The notes: a model not told the origin generated them from the sequence alone. DNA of 64,000 bases from Desulfoluna butyratoxydans (GCF_900699765.1 NZ_CAADHO010000004.1:248001-312000); one strand, 5' to 3'. Positions 18,219 through 27,272 are shown, counted from the first letter of the stretch. Numbers and translations are program-made.

Positions 18219-18974
18219 ATGAGTAACTCTTTGCTGTATAAAAAAACCATAAAAAATGGTTTTTCTCCGTCACACGTCGCAGAAGTCGGTGTATGGCATC
18301 CGGATACGTCAAATATTCTTCGTTATATAGAAAGCGGCATCAAAGCAACCCTTGTTGAACCCGATCCTGATTCGATTAATCTGATCAAAAAGACATTCAC
18401 CCTGGGAAACGTTACGTTACACGAGGTTGCTGTCTGTGATTTTGATGGTGAAGTAGAGCTTTGCAAACGGGAAAGCTCCACCTTTGTGAGTTTTCTTCCT
18501 GACAGCCCGGCAATTACGAACGATAACTGCATTGTTCAGGAAACGGAAAAGTTTACCGTAAAGGCCGTAAGATTCAACAGTATTGATGACGGCTCCATAG
18601 ATCTGTTGTCGGTGGACACAGAAGGCAGTGAGTGGTTTATCATAAAAAACTTAATCAGCAGGCCTGCCATCGTCTCTATAGAAACCCATGGTGGAATTTA
18701 TACGAACCCTTATATCGACCAATTAACACACTGGTTCAAAACCAATAATTATAGCTTGTGGTACCTGGACGATTGCGATTCTGTTTATGTAAATAATGGG
18801 AAAGTAACCGTTACACTCTTGGATAGAATGAAGCTGGTGTGTTCCAAGGTTCGGTTGAAAATGAAATTCACTAGAAAAGTTGTAAGTAAAAAAATTAAAC
18901 GATCGGTATTCGCAAACGGAGGGTGCCAGCCCGGTGCGACCATTGACTCAGATTCTAACCCCAGTGAAGGGTAA
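18219..18974 (+). CDS. FkbM-family methyltransferase
   Basis: 251-aa SAM-dependent methyltransferase. HVAEVGVWHPDTSNIL (about residues 20-35) is the SAM-binding strand. TLVEPDPDSINLIKKTF gives the ribose-binding acidic residue and VRFNSIDDGSIDLLSVDTEGSE is the FkbM signature. The C-terminus is rich in Lys/Arg. Such enzymes O-methylate sugars, lipids or secondary metabolites. Codon use is visibly AT-richer than the neighbours, which suggests horizontal transfer. No glycosyltransferases are nearby, so its partner pathway is not apparent. Confidence 0.8.
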   Translation: MSNSLLYKKTIKNGFSPSHVAEVGVWHPDTSNILRYIESGIKATLVEPDPDSINLIKKTFTLGNVTLHEVAVCDFDGEVELCKRESSTFVSFLPDSPAITNDNCIVQETEKFTVKAVRFNSIDDGSIDLLSVDTEGSEWFIIKNLISRPAIVSIETHGGIYTNPYIDQLTHWFKTNNYSLWYLDDCDSVYVNNGKVTVTLLDRMKLVCSKVRLKMKFTRKVVSKKIKRSVFANGGCQPGATIDSDSNPSEG

Positions 18975-19172
18975 CTTGTTAATTTACCGCCATAACAAAC
19001 CCGATTGCTAAATTTATAAGGCGCGCAACACGCGTCGTCATCCGTCCTTGATCCTGTTACGAGTATTTTCCAGTTTGATTCCCATGGTCCCGTCATGCTT
19101 TGGCTTTACCACAGGCTCTCTCCGGCAGCCGGTTTTCGGATGCCGGTCCATACCCACTCGAAGGAGGGTCCC

Positions 19173-19829
19173 ATGAAGGTTCTGGCAGTCAACGGCAGTC
19201 CGAGGAAAAAATGGAACACGGCGACTTTGCTTGAAAAAGCCCTGGAAGGGGCCGCTTCGAAAGGGGCGGAAACGGAGCTGGTGCATCTTTACGATCTGGA
19301 TTACAAGGGGTGCCGAAGCTGTTTTGCCTGCAAGCAGAAAGACAGCAAAAGCTACGGTGCCTGTGCGGTGAAAGACGGACTGGCGCCTGTGCTGAAAGGT
19401 ATCCGGGATATTGATGCCCTGGTCCTCGGGTCACCCATCTACTTCGGGCGGGTCACCGGAGAGATGAGGTCCTTTATGGAGCGGCTTCTGTTTCCCTACC
19501 TGGAGTATGGGGATCCCTGGCGGGCACTTTTTCCCCGCACCATTGCCACCGGCTTCATCTACACCATGAACATCACGGAAGAAGAGATGACCGAGATGCG
19601 CCTGCGATATGCCCTTGAATCCACCGAGATGACCCTGTCCATGATATTCGGTGCCTCGGAGGCTCTGTACTGTTACGATACCCTCCAGTTTGAAGACCAT
19701 GACAACGTTGTGTGCGACAGGGTGGATGTGGACGCCAAGATGCGGCGAAGGCGGGATGTGTTTCCCGTAGATTGCGAAAAAGCGTATGCCCTGGGAGTCA
19801 GGATGACCCGGGACGTTGCCGGAGACTGA
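19173..19829 (+). CDS. Flavodoxin-like NAD(P)H-dependent FMN reductase
   Basis: 218 aa. MKVLAVNGSPRKKWNTATLLEKALEGA is the FMN phosphate-binding N-terminus. YKGCRSCFACKQKDSKSYGACAVKDG is the cysteine-bearing loop common in the iron-sulfur flavoprotein-like group of anaerobes. DALVLGSPIYFGRVTGEMRSFMERL contacts FMN. The start at 19173 has AAGGAGGG placed just upstream; the longer frame has no homologous N-terminus. Likely a cytoplasmic oxidoreductase of unknown electron acceptor. It is followed closely by an amphi-Trp gene. Confidence 0.85.
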   Translation: MKVLAVNGSPRKKWNTATLLEKALEGAASKGAETELVHLYDLDYKGCRSCFACKQKDSKSYGACAVKDGLAPVLKGIRDIDALVLGSPIYFGRVTGEMRSFMERLLFPYLEYGDPWRALFPRTIATGFIYTMNITEEEMTEMRLRYALESTEMTLSMIFGASEALYCYDTLQFEDHDNVVCDRVDVDAKMRRRRDVFPVDCEKAYALGVRMTRDVAGD

Positions 19830-19887
19830 CCCGTATCACCCGCCCCCCCCATTTTCAGCGGAGACACCCAATTGAATGGAGCGCAAG

Positions 19888-20106
19888 ATGAAAAAAGAAC
19901 GGGATATTGAAAAGGCTTACAGCACCTCCGAGTTTGTGGCCAAGCTCAGGCGGCTTGCCGATGCGTTGGAAACCGGGAAAAAATTTGAGATTCAGATCGC
20001 CGGAGAGAGGATTTACGTTCCGGTGCGGGCCACATTTACGGTGGAGCATGAACGGGAAGGTGCCGAGGAAGAGATCGAGTTTCAAGTCCGGTGGCGAAAC
20101 GATTAG
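19888..20106 (+). CDS. Amphi-Trp domain protein
   Basis: 72-aa protein matching the small amphi-Trp family: KAYSTSEFVAKLRRLADALETGK in the N-terminal helix, FEIQIAGERIYVPVRA in the strand region, and the signature ending EEEIEFQVRWRND. An ATG four codons earlier is possible, but GGAG lies in that segment and fits the 19888 start. Role unknown. It may be cotranscribed with the upstream flavoprotein. Confidence 0.75.
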   Translation: MKKERDIEKAYSTSEFVAKLRRLADALETGKKFEIQIAGERIYVPVRATFTVEHEREGAEEEIEFQVRWRND

Positions 20107-20427
20107 CAAACGTGGGCACGGCTCAGTTCCTTTTACCTGGTGCGGTGAGGCCATATTTCCCATGCGCCCGCGGTTGTCTGTGATGCGAACGCTCGGCGAT
20201 TTTTTTCGCGCCCGAATCGCCTGTTTTTGAGAAATCCTTTCGCGGGATGACGCCGCTATGATCATGGAGCGTGACAAGGTGCTTATATCTTTGGTAGAAT
20301 TCAAGTGATGCTTGACGCCTGTCAAGGTGTCAGGTTTTCCCTCTTTTCGCAGAGCGTTCCTTTATTCGTGGGTGACGACGCACCGTGATGCGCCTTATCT
20401 ACGGGTCCTTTCATTTCAAGGTGAACG
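20107..20427. other. Gap with no gene recognised
   Basis: 321 bases before pqiA. TTGACGCCTGTCAA near 20308 is a small inverted repeat that could be an operator, but nothing else supports that. Presumably holds the pqiAB promoter. Confidence 0.4.
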
Positions 20428-21699
20428 ATGAGCCCCCCATACGTAACCTCTTGCCATGGCTGTGATTTGCTTGTGGAGGCAGGGGAGGTCCTGCCGGGCA
20501 GTACCGCCTTTTGCCCGAGGTGCGGTTCAAAAGTCCATACCCCCAAAACGGATTCGCTCAACCGCACGCTTGCCTTTACGTTTATCGTCCTTCTCGTGTA
20601 CGTCCCTGCTGTCTTTACGCCGCTCATGACCCTGAACGCCCTGGGTATGGAGACCAGTGGGAGTATTCTGGACAACAGCATCTTCATGTACCGGCAGGGC
20701 TATATTGCCGTGGCTTCCATGGTCTTTCTCACGGCGATTCTGCTCCCATTTTTAAACCCGGCCCTGCTTTTTCTGCTTGCCGCTCTGGCCAAGACAAAAC
20801 GCCTGCCCCGTTTTCAGGCCTGGCTCCTGAGAACCTTTCAGTCCCTCGAGGAGTGGGGGATGGGCGAGGTGTACCTCATCGGCGTCCTGGTGACCATCAT
20901 CAAGGTGTACTCCATGGCAAGTATCACCTTTAATATTGGATTTTTCTGTTTTCTGGTGATGGTTGTCATGAACCTCTGCGCATTGTCCGTCCTGGATAAA
21001 TCCAGCCTCTGGATTCAGATAGACGAACAGCTGGGGTTTGAAGACCATGGAGGCATTTCCGGTCCCATAGCTGAGATGCAGACCGCCATGGAGGCGGGGC
21101 TGATGTGCTGCCATGAGTGCGGAAAATTGACAAAGGGCGATGATGTCGCCACAGAGGATGAGCCTGAGTGCCCGCGCTGCGGAGCAGCCCTGCACTATCG
21201 CAAGCCCGACAGCCTCAGCAGGACCTGGGCCCTGGTGGCGGCTTCCGCCATATTGTTTGTGCCTGCCAATGTGTTGCCCATCATGCGGGTGGATTTTCTC
21301 GGGGCCTCTCAATACTCCACCATCATGGACGGGATAATCTATTTTATGCACTCCGGGGAATACGGGATAGCCGTTGTTATTTTTACCGCTTCTGTGCTCG
21401 TGCCCGTCTATAAGATCATCGGCCTTGCCCTGGCGCTTTTATCCGTGCAGCTGGGGTGGCAGGGAAGGCGGCGTCAGAAAACATTGATGTTTCGATTTAT
21501 CGAGTTTATCGGGCGCTGGTCCATGCTCGATATCTTTGTCATTGCGCTGATGGCTGTGCTCGTGAATTTCGGGGAGTTCTCCTCCACCCATGCAGCCATC
21601 GGAGCCCCGTTTTTTGCCGGGGTGGTGACCTTCACCATGCTTGCGGCCCTGACCTTTGACGCACGTCTCCTTTGGGACGGGCGTTGTGACAAGTCATGA
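20428..21699 (+). CDS. pqiA: PqiA-type inner membrane protein
   Basis: 423 aa with the tandem layout of PqiA. There are two zinc-ribbon-like cysteine modules (CHGCDLL...FCPRCGSK at about residues 9-35 and CCHECGKL...ECPRCGAAL at about 230-260). Each is followed by four hydrophobic helices. PqiA partners MCE proteins in trafficking lipids between inner and outer membranes. The PqiB-like MCE gene follows 72 bp after the stop, in the usual pqiAB order; no pqiC-like lipoprotein gene is seen after it. Confidence 0.9.
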   Translation: MSPPYVTSCHGCDLLVEAGEVLPGSTAFCPRCGSKVHTPKTDSLNRTLAFTFIVLLVYVPAVFTPLMTLNALGMETSGSILDNSIFMYRQGYIAVASMVFLTAILLPFLNPALLFLLAALAKTKRLPRFQAWLLRTFQSLEEWGMGEVYLIGVLVTIIKVYSMASITFNIGFFCFLVMVVMNLCALSVLDKSSLWIQIDEQLGFEDHGGISGPIAEMQTAMEAGLMCCHECGKLTKGDDVATEDEPECPRCGAALHYRKPDSLSRTWALVAASAILFVPANVLPIMRVDFLGASQYSTIMDGIIYFMHSGEYGIAVVIFTASVLVPVYKIIGLALALLSVQLGWQGRRRQKTLMFRFIEFIGRWSMLDIFVIALMAVLVNFGEFSSTHAAIGAPFFAGVVTFTMLAALTFDARLLWDGRCDKS

Positions 21700-21771
21700 A
21701 CTAAAGGTGCGGGCAGGGCGTTTTTGTGGGGCGCATCTCTACAGACATCTTTCAGTCAAGGAATGGACACC

Positions 21772-23364
21772 ATGAACAAAGCCGTCGTGAAGACCAGGAA
21801 AAGTATCTCTCCCGTGTGGATCCTTCCCATCATCGCGTTGATGATCGGAGGCTGGCTGGTGCTCAAGAGTGTTCGTGAGGCCGGGTACGAGATTGTTGTG
21901 CGCATGGAAGACGCCGTGGGAATCACCCCGGGGAAAACCCAGGTGCTTTTCAAGGGCCTTCCCGTGGGCATGGTCAAGAGGTTGACTGTCTCCCGGGACC
22001 TTCTTTACGTGGATGCCATCATTGAAATGAGAAAGGCGTCCAGGGAGCATATTGTTGAGGATACCTTGTTCTGGGTGGTTCGCCCGGAGGTGTCCGTCAA
22101 TCAGATTTCGGGCCTCGATACCCTGGTGTCCGGCAGCTACATCGGGGTGTTGCCGGGGGAAGAGACGGCTCTTTCATCCTTCTTTGTTGTGGAAAAGGAG
22201 CCGCCGGCCCTGATGGAAAGCGCGCCGGGGCTTCGCTTGATCCTCCAGACCAAAGCGTCCAGTATGCATGACCAGGGGGCCCCGGTTCTTTTTAAGAAAA
22301 TCCAGGTGGGTGAGGTCCTTAAGTCATGGCTCTCAGAGGACGCGACGATCCTTGTGGAGATCCTTGTGTACGAGCAATACTCACACCTTGTGACCACCAC
22401 GTCGTATTTCTGGGATGTCAGTGGCATCAAGTTGAAAGCCAGTCTGCCCAACATCAACCTGAAGATCGGAACCTTCAAGTCAATTTTTGCAGGAGGAATC
22501 GAGTTTGAAACCCCTGCAGGCGGCAAAGCGGTGACCCCCGATCAATCGTTCCCGCTCTATGAGGATATTGACGATGCCCGACATGCGGACAACATCGAGG
22601 TGACCCTCTACATGCCTCAGCACCATGGCGTCAACCCGGGCGCGAAGATCACCTATCGCAATGTCACCATCGGAACGGTCACCGATGTGTTCCTGGCCAA
22701 AGACATGCAGGGGTTGGTGGCCACTGCCAGTATTACAAAAAAATCAGCAGCCCTTTTGCGCAAAGGCTCTTACATCTGGGTGGTGACCCCGGAGATATCC
22801 GTATCGGGAATCCGCAATGTCGGCAGTATCATCAAAGGGGCTTACCTGAAGATGGAGCCGGGGCGTGGAAAACCCGCGCGTAAGTTCAGGGTGTATGAGC
22901 AGCCCCCCGTCCGCATGCATGAGCCGGCCGGATTGAATCTCGTTCTGGAGAGCGAGACTTTAGGCTCTTTGAAAAAAAATCGCCCGGTGACCTACAGGCA
23001 GGTCAAGGTGGGGCATGTCACCGGGTCGGAGCTGTCGGAAAAAAGAGATAAGGTTTACGTGTACATCAACATTTACGAACAGTTCGCCGATCTTGTAAGC
23101 GCCGATACGCGGTTCTGGAATGTCAGCGGCATCCGTATCCAGGGCGGCCTGATGACGAAGATGAAGATCTCCTCGGAATCCTTCGAGACCTTGATTGCAG
23201 GCGGCATCGCCTTTGCCACCCCCGAAACGGAGGCACAGGGAAAGCGGGTGAAAAAGGACCATCACTTTGTCCTGCACAGGGAGATGGACGAGAAGTGGCG
23301 GGACTGGCTGGCCTGGGATTCCGATGTTGTAGTCACCCTTGAAGAAAAGAATGCCGCACCATGA
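21772..23364 (+). CDS. pqiB: PqiB-type MCE protein
   Basis: 530 aa with one N-terminal transmembrane helix (VWILPIIALMIGGWLVLKS) and three MCE repeats. Each repeat carries a recognisable block such as GLPVGMVKRLTVSRDL, ITYRNVTIGTVTDVFLAKD and VTYRQVKVGHVTGSELSEK. MCE repeats assemble into hexameric rings that form a periplasmic lipid channel. The start at 21772 is preferred because AAGGA abuts the upstream ATG at 21763 too closely. It works with PqiA encoded just upstream. Confidence 0.9.
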   Translation: MNKAVVKTRKSISPVWILPIIALMIGGWLVLKSVREAGYEIVVRMEDAVGITPGKTQVLFKGLPVGMVKRLTVSRDLLYVDAIIEMRKASREHIVEDTLFWVVRPEVSVNQISGLDTLVSGSYIGVLPGEETALSSFFVVEKEPPALMESAPGLRLILQTKASSMHDQGAPVLFKKIQVGEVLKSWLSEDATILVEILVYEQYSHLVTTTSYFWDVSGIKLKASLPNINLKIGTFKSIFAGGIEFETPAGGKAVTPDQSFPLYEDIDDARHADNIEVTLYMPQHHGVNPGAKITYRNVTIGTVTDVFLAKDMQGLVATASITKKSAALLRKGSYIWVVTPEISVSGIRNVGSIIKGAYLKMEPGRGKPARKFRVYEQPPVRMHEPAGLNLVLESETLGSLKKNRPVTYRQVKVGHVTGSELSEKRDKVYVYINIYEQFADLVSADTRFWNVSGIRIQGGLMTKMKISSESFETLIAGGIAFATPETEAQGKRVKKDHHFVLHREMDEKWRDWLAWDSDVVVTLEEKNAAP

Positions 23365-23376
23365 GCTTATGATTTT

Positions 23377-23582
23377 GTAACTATTCAGCTTGCCTCCGGC
23401 GGGTCGTTTTTTTGAAAAAAAGCTCCGCAAAAAATTTTTCTAATGTGAAAAAGTGGAAATTATTTCGGCGGAGCCTGGAAAGGCTTGCTTAAGACCTGTT
23501 TGTCAAACCCGGTTTTATAAATCAGGCTAAAAGGTTGGCCCCCGGCAGGGCCACCGGAGGCTTGTTTGAGCTGAATAGTTAC
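23377..23582. repeat. TIR repeat element, intact copy (206 bp)
   Basis: Bounded by perfect 14-bp terminal inverted repeats, GTAACTATTCAGCT at 23377-23390 and AGCTGAATAGTTAC at 23569-23582. A second inverted pair lies just inside (CCTCCGGCGG / CCACCGGAGG). No coding capacity. It sits 13 bp after the pqiB stop. Confidence 0.9.
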
Positions 23583-23621
23583 ATGATTTTTTCATAGCGC
23601 TCGAATCCTGCAACGTACGAA

Positions 23622-23655
23622 ACAAAGGGGGCCTTTATGGCCCCCTTTGTTCTTG
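23622..23655. terminator. Bidirectional terminator
   Basis: ACAAAGGGGGCC and GGCCCCCTTTGT form a perfect stem around a short loop (TTTAT). T-rich sequence follows on the plus strand. It can stop pqiAB transcripts and, on the other strand, the converging GNAT gene. Confidence 0.85.
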
Positions 23656-23694
23656 TGGGGTTTTGACCCGGATGTTTTGCGGAATTCAGGGGTG

Positions 23695-24186
23695 TCAGGG
23701 GCGGGGGATGGTGGCGGTCATGTAAACGGCATCCGCGCCGTAACCTGCCAGGGAATTTTCAAGGGGTGTGGGGGCAAACCCATGGCGTTCCCAAAAAGGG
23801 TCGCTGCCCTGGACCGAGGTGAGGGCCATGCGGGTCATGCCTGCCTCGGCAGCACAGGAAGCAAGGGCGCGAACCAGAATGGAGGCGGCTCCGGAGCCCC
23901 TGGCGGATTTGGCAACGGCAAGGTCATGGATGTAGAGAAGCTCCGGGCAGATGCCCTCATCAAGGGGCCTATCCAGGGCCGGAGCGTGGCCCTGTGCCCA
24001 GGGATGGGACAAGGCGTACCCAAGGATGCCCGAAGGGCCTTCGGCCACAAGACATGTGGTCGGGGAGGCGACCCATCGGCTTTTGAGGGCTTCCAGGCTC
24101 TCGATGAACGATGGAGAGTAATTTTCTCGTTGAATGTCGAGGATACGGGGCCAGTCGGCTGCCGAGATGGGTCTGTACGTGAGCAT
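23695..24186 (-). CDS. GNAT N-acetyltransferase
   Basis: 163 aa with the full GNAT core: an N-terminal YRPISAADWPRILDIQRENY, the dimer strand LLYIHDLAVAKSARGSGAASILV (acetyl-CoA phosphate loop, R-G-S-G-A, about residues 85-110) and MALTSVQGSDPFWERHGF near residue 135. Substrate cannot be assigned. It is a single gene converging on the terminator at 23622. Confidence 0.85.
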   Translation of the reverse strand: MLTYRPISAADWPRILDIQRENYSPSFIESLEALKSRWVASPTTCLVAEGPSGILGYALSHPWAQGHAPALDRPLDEGICPELLYIHDLAVAKSARGSGAASILVRALASCAAEAGMTRMALTSVQGSDPFWERHGFAPTPLENSLAGYGADAVYMTATIPRP

Positions 24187-24370
24187 GGGGGGACATTCCG
24201 TATGTGGGGCCGTGGTTCTGGTACCCGCCCCTTATCAAGGGGCGGGGCAGGCAGTGGGGCCTGAAAAATGCGTGGTGGCTGGCATCCTGCGGCAGGGGGC
24301 CGCGAGGTGTTCGGGCGGCATCGGTCATGGCCTGATGGCAAACCGTCCGCGCTGGCTATTTGCCGCTTTT

Positions 24371-24703
24371 TTAAGGCCCTGAACTCTTAGATGTCTGAAT
24401 GAGCGTTTTTTTTGAGCTTTTTCTCGTGCTTTGCCTGTCTCTTTTCTTTAAGGGTTTTTTGGGGCTTCTTTTTGACGTTTCGTTTTGAATCAACTGATTT
24501 CGACATATGTCCTCGGCGTATTGATGGAAGTCTTCCTCTTTCAATCGGCTCCGGCGGTGGCGGTCTGCGTCATCGTTGGTGTCCCCGTTTTGGGTGTCGT
24601 CCTTGCAAGAGGTGGAGGCGACAAGCTCACCTTGCTCCCGGAACCCGGGGCTTGTCAAGCCCTGGGGCTTTTTTTCAAGGGATGTGACTCCTGGGCTGTC
24701 CAT
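24371..24703 (-). CDS. Doubtful 110-aa basic, hydrophilic open frame
   Basis: Rich in Ser, Lys and Arg with a strongly basic tail (KRSPKKPLKKRDRQ). No domain is recognised, and the composition largely reflects a T-rich tract on the plus strand. It is the only sizeable minus-strand frame in the 24187-24825 gap, which otherwise holds nothing identifiable. Probably not a real gene. Confidence 0.2.
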   Translation of the reverse strand: MDSPGVTSLEKKPQGLTSPGFREQGELVASTSCKDDTQNGDTNDDADRHRRSRLKEEDFHQYAEDICRNQLIQNETSKRSPKKPLKKRDRQSTRKSSKKTLIQTSKSSGP

Positions 24704-24825
24704 GGCGCGGCCAGGGGGGAGGCGTGGGGACGGCAGGTAAAAACGGGCCCAACGCCGGTAACGTCTTCTCTCCGGATCTTGCCTGTGTTACTGTGCCGGA
24801 CTCGTGCGTGACGCTGGCGGGGCTC

Positions 24826-25359
24826 ATGGACGGGCATGGAAGTGGATTTGAAATAAGGCAGGTCGACGTGTGGGGTGCATGGCTGGATCGGTGGCGAAGC
24901 TACCGATTTGAAGAAGAGTGGGGCGTTGAAGCGCCTGTGAAAACCGTCTGGGACGAGATGCTTCACGTGGAGGCGTGGCCCGGATGGTGGCAGGGATTGG
25001 AGTCTTCCGAGTCCTCTGATACGCTTCCTCCCGACATGGCGGGCAAGCAGTACACCACACGCTGGAGAGGTTCCTTGCCCTATGGACTGGATATCCGGGC
25101 TGTGCTTCGGGAAGTCACCGACCAGGCATTTATCTCTGCCGATATCCATGGTGATATCGAAGGGTATTGCTCCTGCTGTATTGAGAAGAGCCGCCGGGGC
25201 ACCCGGGGGCAGTTCTCGCTTCAGGTGCGGACAGCCCGGCCCTGGATGAGCCTTTTGTCTCCCTTTTTAAAAGACTATTTCACGAAAAATCACAAGTGCC
25301 TCATGGTCGAGGGCATGCGCGGGTTTTCCCGGTATGTGAGCGAAGGAGTCGCCCCATGA
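24826..25359 (+). CDS. SRPBCC/START-like polyketide-cyclase family protein
   Basis: About 177 aa. The text YRFEEEWGVEAPVKTVWDEMLHVEAWPGWWQGLES (from about residue 25) is the classic opening of polyketide cyclase/START-fold proteins. The curved sheet and a long C-terminal helix (LKDYFTKNHKCLMVEGMRGF) follow. They bind hydrophobic ligands. The start is uncertain: ATG at 24826 has GGGG nearby, and the open frame extends to 24724. The stop overlaps the ATG of the next gene (ATGA), so the pair is translationally coupled. Confidence 0.65.
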   Translation: MDGHGSGFEIRQVDVWGAWLDRWRSYRFEEEWGVEAPVKTVWDEMLHVEAWPGWWQGLESSESSDTLPPDMAGKQYTTRWRGSLPYGLDIRAVLREVTDQAFISADIHGDIEGYCSCCIEKSRRGTRGQFSLQVRTARPWMSLLSPFLKDYFTKNHKCLMVEGMRGFSRYVSEGVAP

Positions 25360-25982
25360 TCCGACGCGTCACATCCTTTTTGTTGCTTCTGGCCTGTCTG
25401 GCCGTGGTGCCGCCCGTGTGGGGGGAAGAGCGGCCTCTCCTGGACCGGATGCTGGAGCGCTTCGATGCCCTGGACCACTACACAACCCTGTTGGACTCGG
25501 AAGGGGAAGACGACCGCAATCGCATCATCTATACCTACAAGAAACCGGGTTTTATCCGCATGGACTTTATCCACCCCCACAAGGGCGCCCGCCTGATCTA
25601 CAATCCCCATGAGGAGCAGGTGTCCCTTCGCCCCTTTGCCACCCGCCTGCCGGCCTTTACCCTGTCACCGGACAACCCGTTGATTACCGATCCCAAGGGG
25701 CACACCGTGGACCGCTCCGATATCGGGGCCCTCATCCGTTCGGTGCGGCGATATGCCCGGGAAGGGACGGTGACGCGTCTTGCGCCCGAATCGGTGCAGT
25801 CTCATCTGTGTCCCCGGCTTTTGGTGGAGGGCAGCGAGGTCACCTATCTGCTGTGGGTTCACCCGGAGCTTCTGCTCCCCGTCAAGGTGGTCAAGCTTTA
25901 CGCAGACAGCTCCCAGGAGACCGTGTTTCTCCGGGACCTGAAGGTGGACGGACCCCTGGATGACGCCGTGTTCGAACCATAA
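25356..25982 (+). CDS. Secreted LolA-like/DUF1571-type protein
   Basis: 208 aa with a clear signal peptide (MIRRVTSFLLLLACLAVVPPVWG). The mature part, with LERFDALDHYTTLLDSEGE...NRIIYTYKKPGFIRMDFIHPHKGARLIYNP, resembles the half-barrel of outer-membrane lipoprotein-sorting proteins (LolA/DUF1571). It is coupled to the SRPBCC gene by an ATGA overlap. A joint role in handling a hydrophobic cargo is an inference. Confidence 0.7.
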   Translation: MIRRVTSFLLLLACLAVVPPVWGEERPLLDRMLERFDALDHYTTLLDSEGEDDRNRIIYTYKKPGFIRMDFIHPHKGARLIYNPHEEQVSLRPFATRLPAFTLSPDNPLITDPKGHTVDRSDIGALIRSVRRYAREGTVTRLAPESVQSHLCPRLLVEGSEVTYLLWVHPELLLPVKVVKLYADSSQETVFLRDLKVDGPLDDAVFEP

Positions 25983-26064
25983 GATTCGAACGGTCGGTTT
26001 TTTTAAATCCGCGGGACGTCCGCGCCCGATTTTCCTTGTCCGGCCAAAACCCCCAGTATATCCT

Positions 26065-26148
26065 GCCCTTAGCCCTTAGCCCTTAGCCCTTAGCCCTTAG
26101 CCCTTAGCCCTTAGCCCTTAGCCCTTAGCCCTTAGCCCTTAGCCCTTA
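26065..26148. repeat. Perfect heptamer array, 12 x GCCCTTA
   Basis: Twelve uninterrupted copies (84 bp) lie between the ends of two converging genes. The period of 7 is not a multiple of 3 and the array is non-coding. Short uniform arrays like this are prone to slippage, so copy number may vary between strains. Confidence 0.95.
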
Positions 26149-26163
26149 GCCTCTGCCTCCCAT

Positions 26164-26991
26164 CTACCCATTCACAATCTCACCCACGGCCTGTGTCAGC
26201 TTTTGTACGGCCTTTTCATTGGATTCCAGAATGGGAAAAAGTTCCATGAGTTCCCTGGTGGCATGGTGTTTCAATGAGGTCAGGTAATCTTCAATCTGTA
26301 CGTCGAGTCCCTTTGCCAAAATCCCTTCATCGGCCTCAAGACCCTGAACGGCTTCAATGATCTGGTTCAATGCCGTTTCAAGCTCTGAGTGCTCATGGGT
26401 CAACTCAGCAATGAGGCCGTGAAATTTTGCGGGAAGGTGGATAAGTCCGGTTTTGAAGAGCAGTTTTTCCTCAATATAAAAATGGGTGGACAGCTCTTTC
26501 TGCATCAGGTCAAGGACGGTTTCGAGCTCCATGGAGCTGGATCCGGTCTTGGCATCGGCCAGGATGCCCTGGATGACCATCACGTACTGGGTGATGATTT
26601 TGTGCTCGGAGGCGATGCGCTGGACAACGTTGTCCATGGCGGAGCGGTTGGTCTGCTGCTGTGCCTCCAGGTTATCGATGAAAGAGAGGAAGGGGACCAT
26701 GCCGGCCGTGCTGATCTTCAGCACCAGAACACCGGAGAGGGCGGGGCCGGCATCTGGTTGTACGCTGTGGATGCACCGGCCTTTGAAGTGGACGGGGGTG
26801 TCGTCAATCCGTATGGACAGGTCCAGGGATTCCCCCTCGGGGATGGTTTCATCGGATTCAAGGAGAAAACCGGTTTTGCTCAGATTGCGGGTTGTTCCCT
26901 TTTTGTACTCGGTGCTTGATGTCAAGCGGTAGGAAATGGTCTGGCGCGCCTCGTAGCGCTCATGGTCTCGTTTTTCCGGGTGATTCGTCAT
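26164..26991 (-). CDS. PilZ domain fused to hemerythrin domain
   Basis: 275 aa. The N-terminal ~110 residues form a PilZ domain (KRDHERYEARQTISYRL, then NLSKTGFLLESDE), which in many proteins binds cyclic-di-GMP; the RxxxR motif appears as RDHERYEAR. The C-terminal ~150 residues are hemerythrin-like, with iron ligands expected in SEHKIITQYV, HFYIEEKLLF, LTHEHSELE and LKHHATRELMELFP. This suggests c-di-GMP output coupled to oxygen or redox sensing. ATG at 26991 is chosen because AAGG is well spaced; a TTG three codons earlier is the alternative. Confidence 0.8.
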   Translation of the reverse strand: MTNHPEKRDHERYEARQTISYRLTSSTEYKKGTTRNLSKTGFLLESDETIPEGESLDLSIRIDDTPVHFKGRCIHSVQPDAGPALSGVLVLKISTAGMVPFLSFIDNLEAQQQTNRSAMDNVVQRIASEHKIITQYVMVIQGILADAKTGSSSMELETVLDLMQKELSTHFYIEEKLLFKTGLIHLPAKFHGLIAELTHEHSELETALNQIIEAVQGLEADEGILAKGLDVQIEDYLTSLKHHATRELMELFPILESNEKAVQKLTQAVGEIVNG

Positions 26992-27272
26992 GTGAGCCAA
27001 CCTTGGTTTCGGGTGAGTTTTTCTCTTATCATATGCGAGCCTCGTGTGGATGAAAAGCCATAAGGGGCCCGTAGCAAATAATTATTCAATTCAGTAGTCC
27101 CCGGAATTCAGAGCGCAGGCACAGGCGCCCTTGCAAAGGTGTGCGGCGATTCGGGTCGACGAAGGCCGGGGGACCCGCATGGGAAAAGAGGAGGGGCCAG
27201 AGGCCGGAAGAGGATAGGGCAGCACGTTTTTTTTGCATGAAATGCGCTCCGAAATCCACGGTTGGGAAGGGG

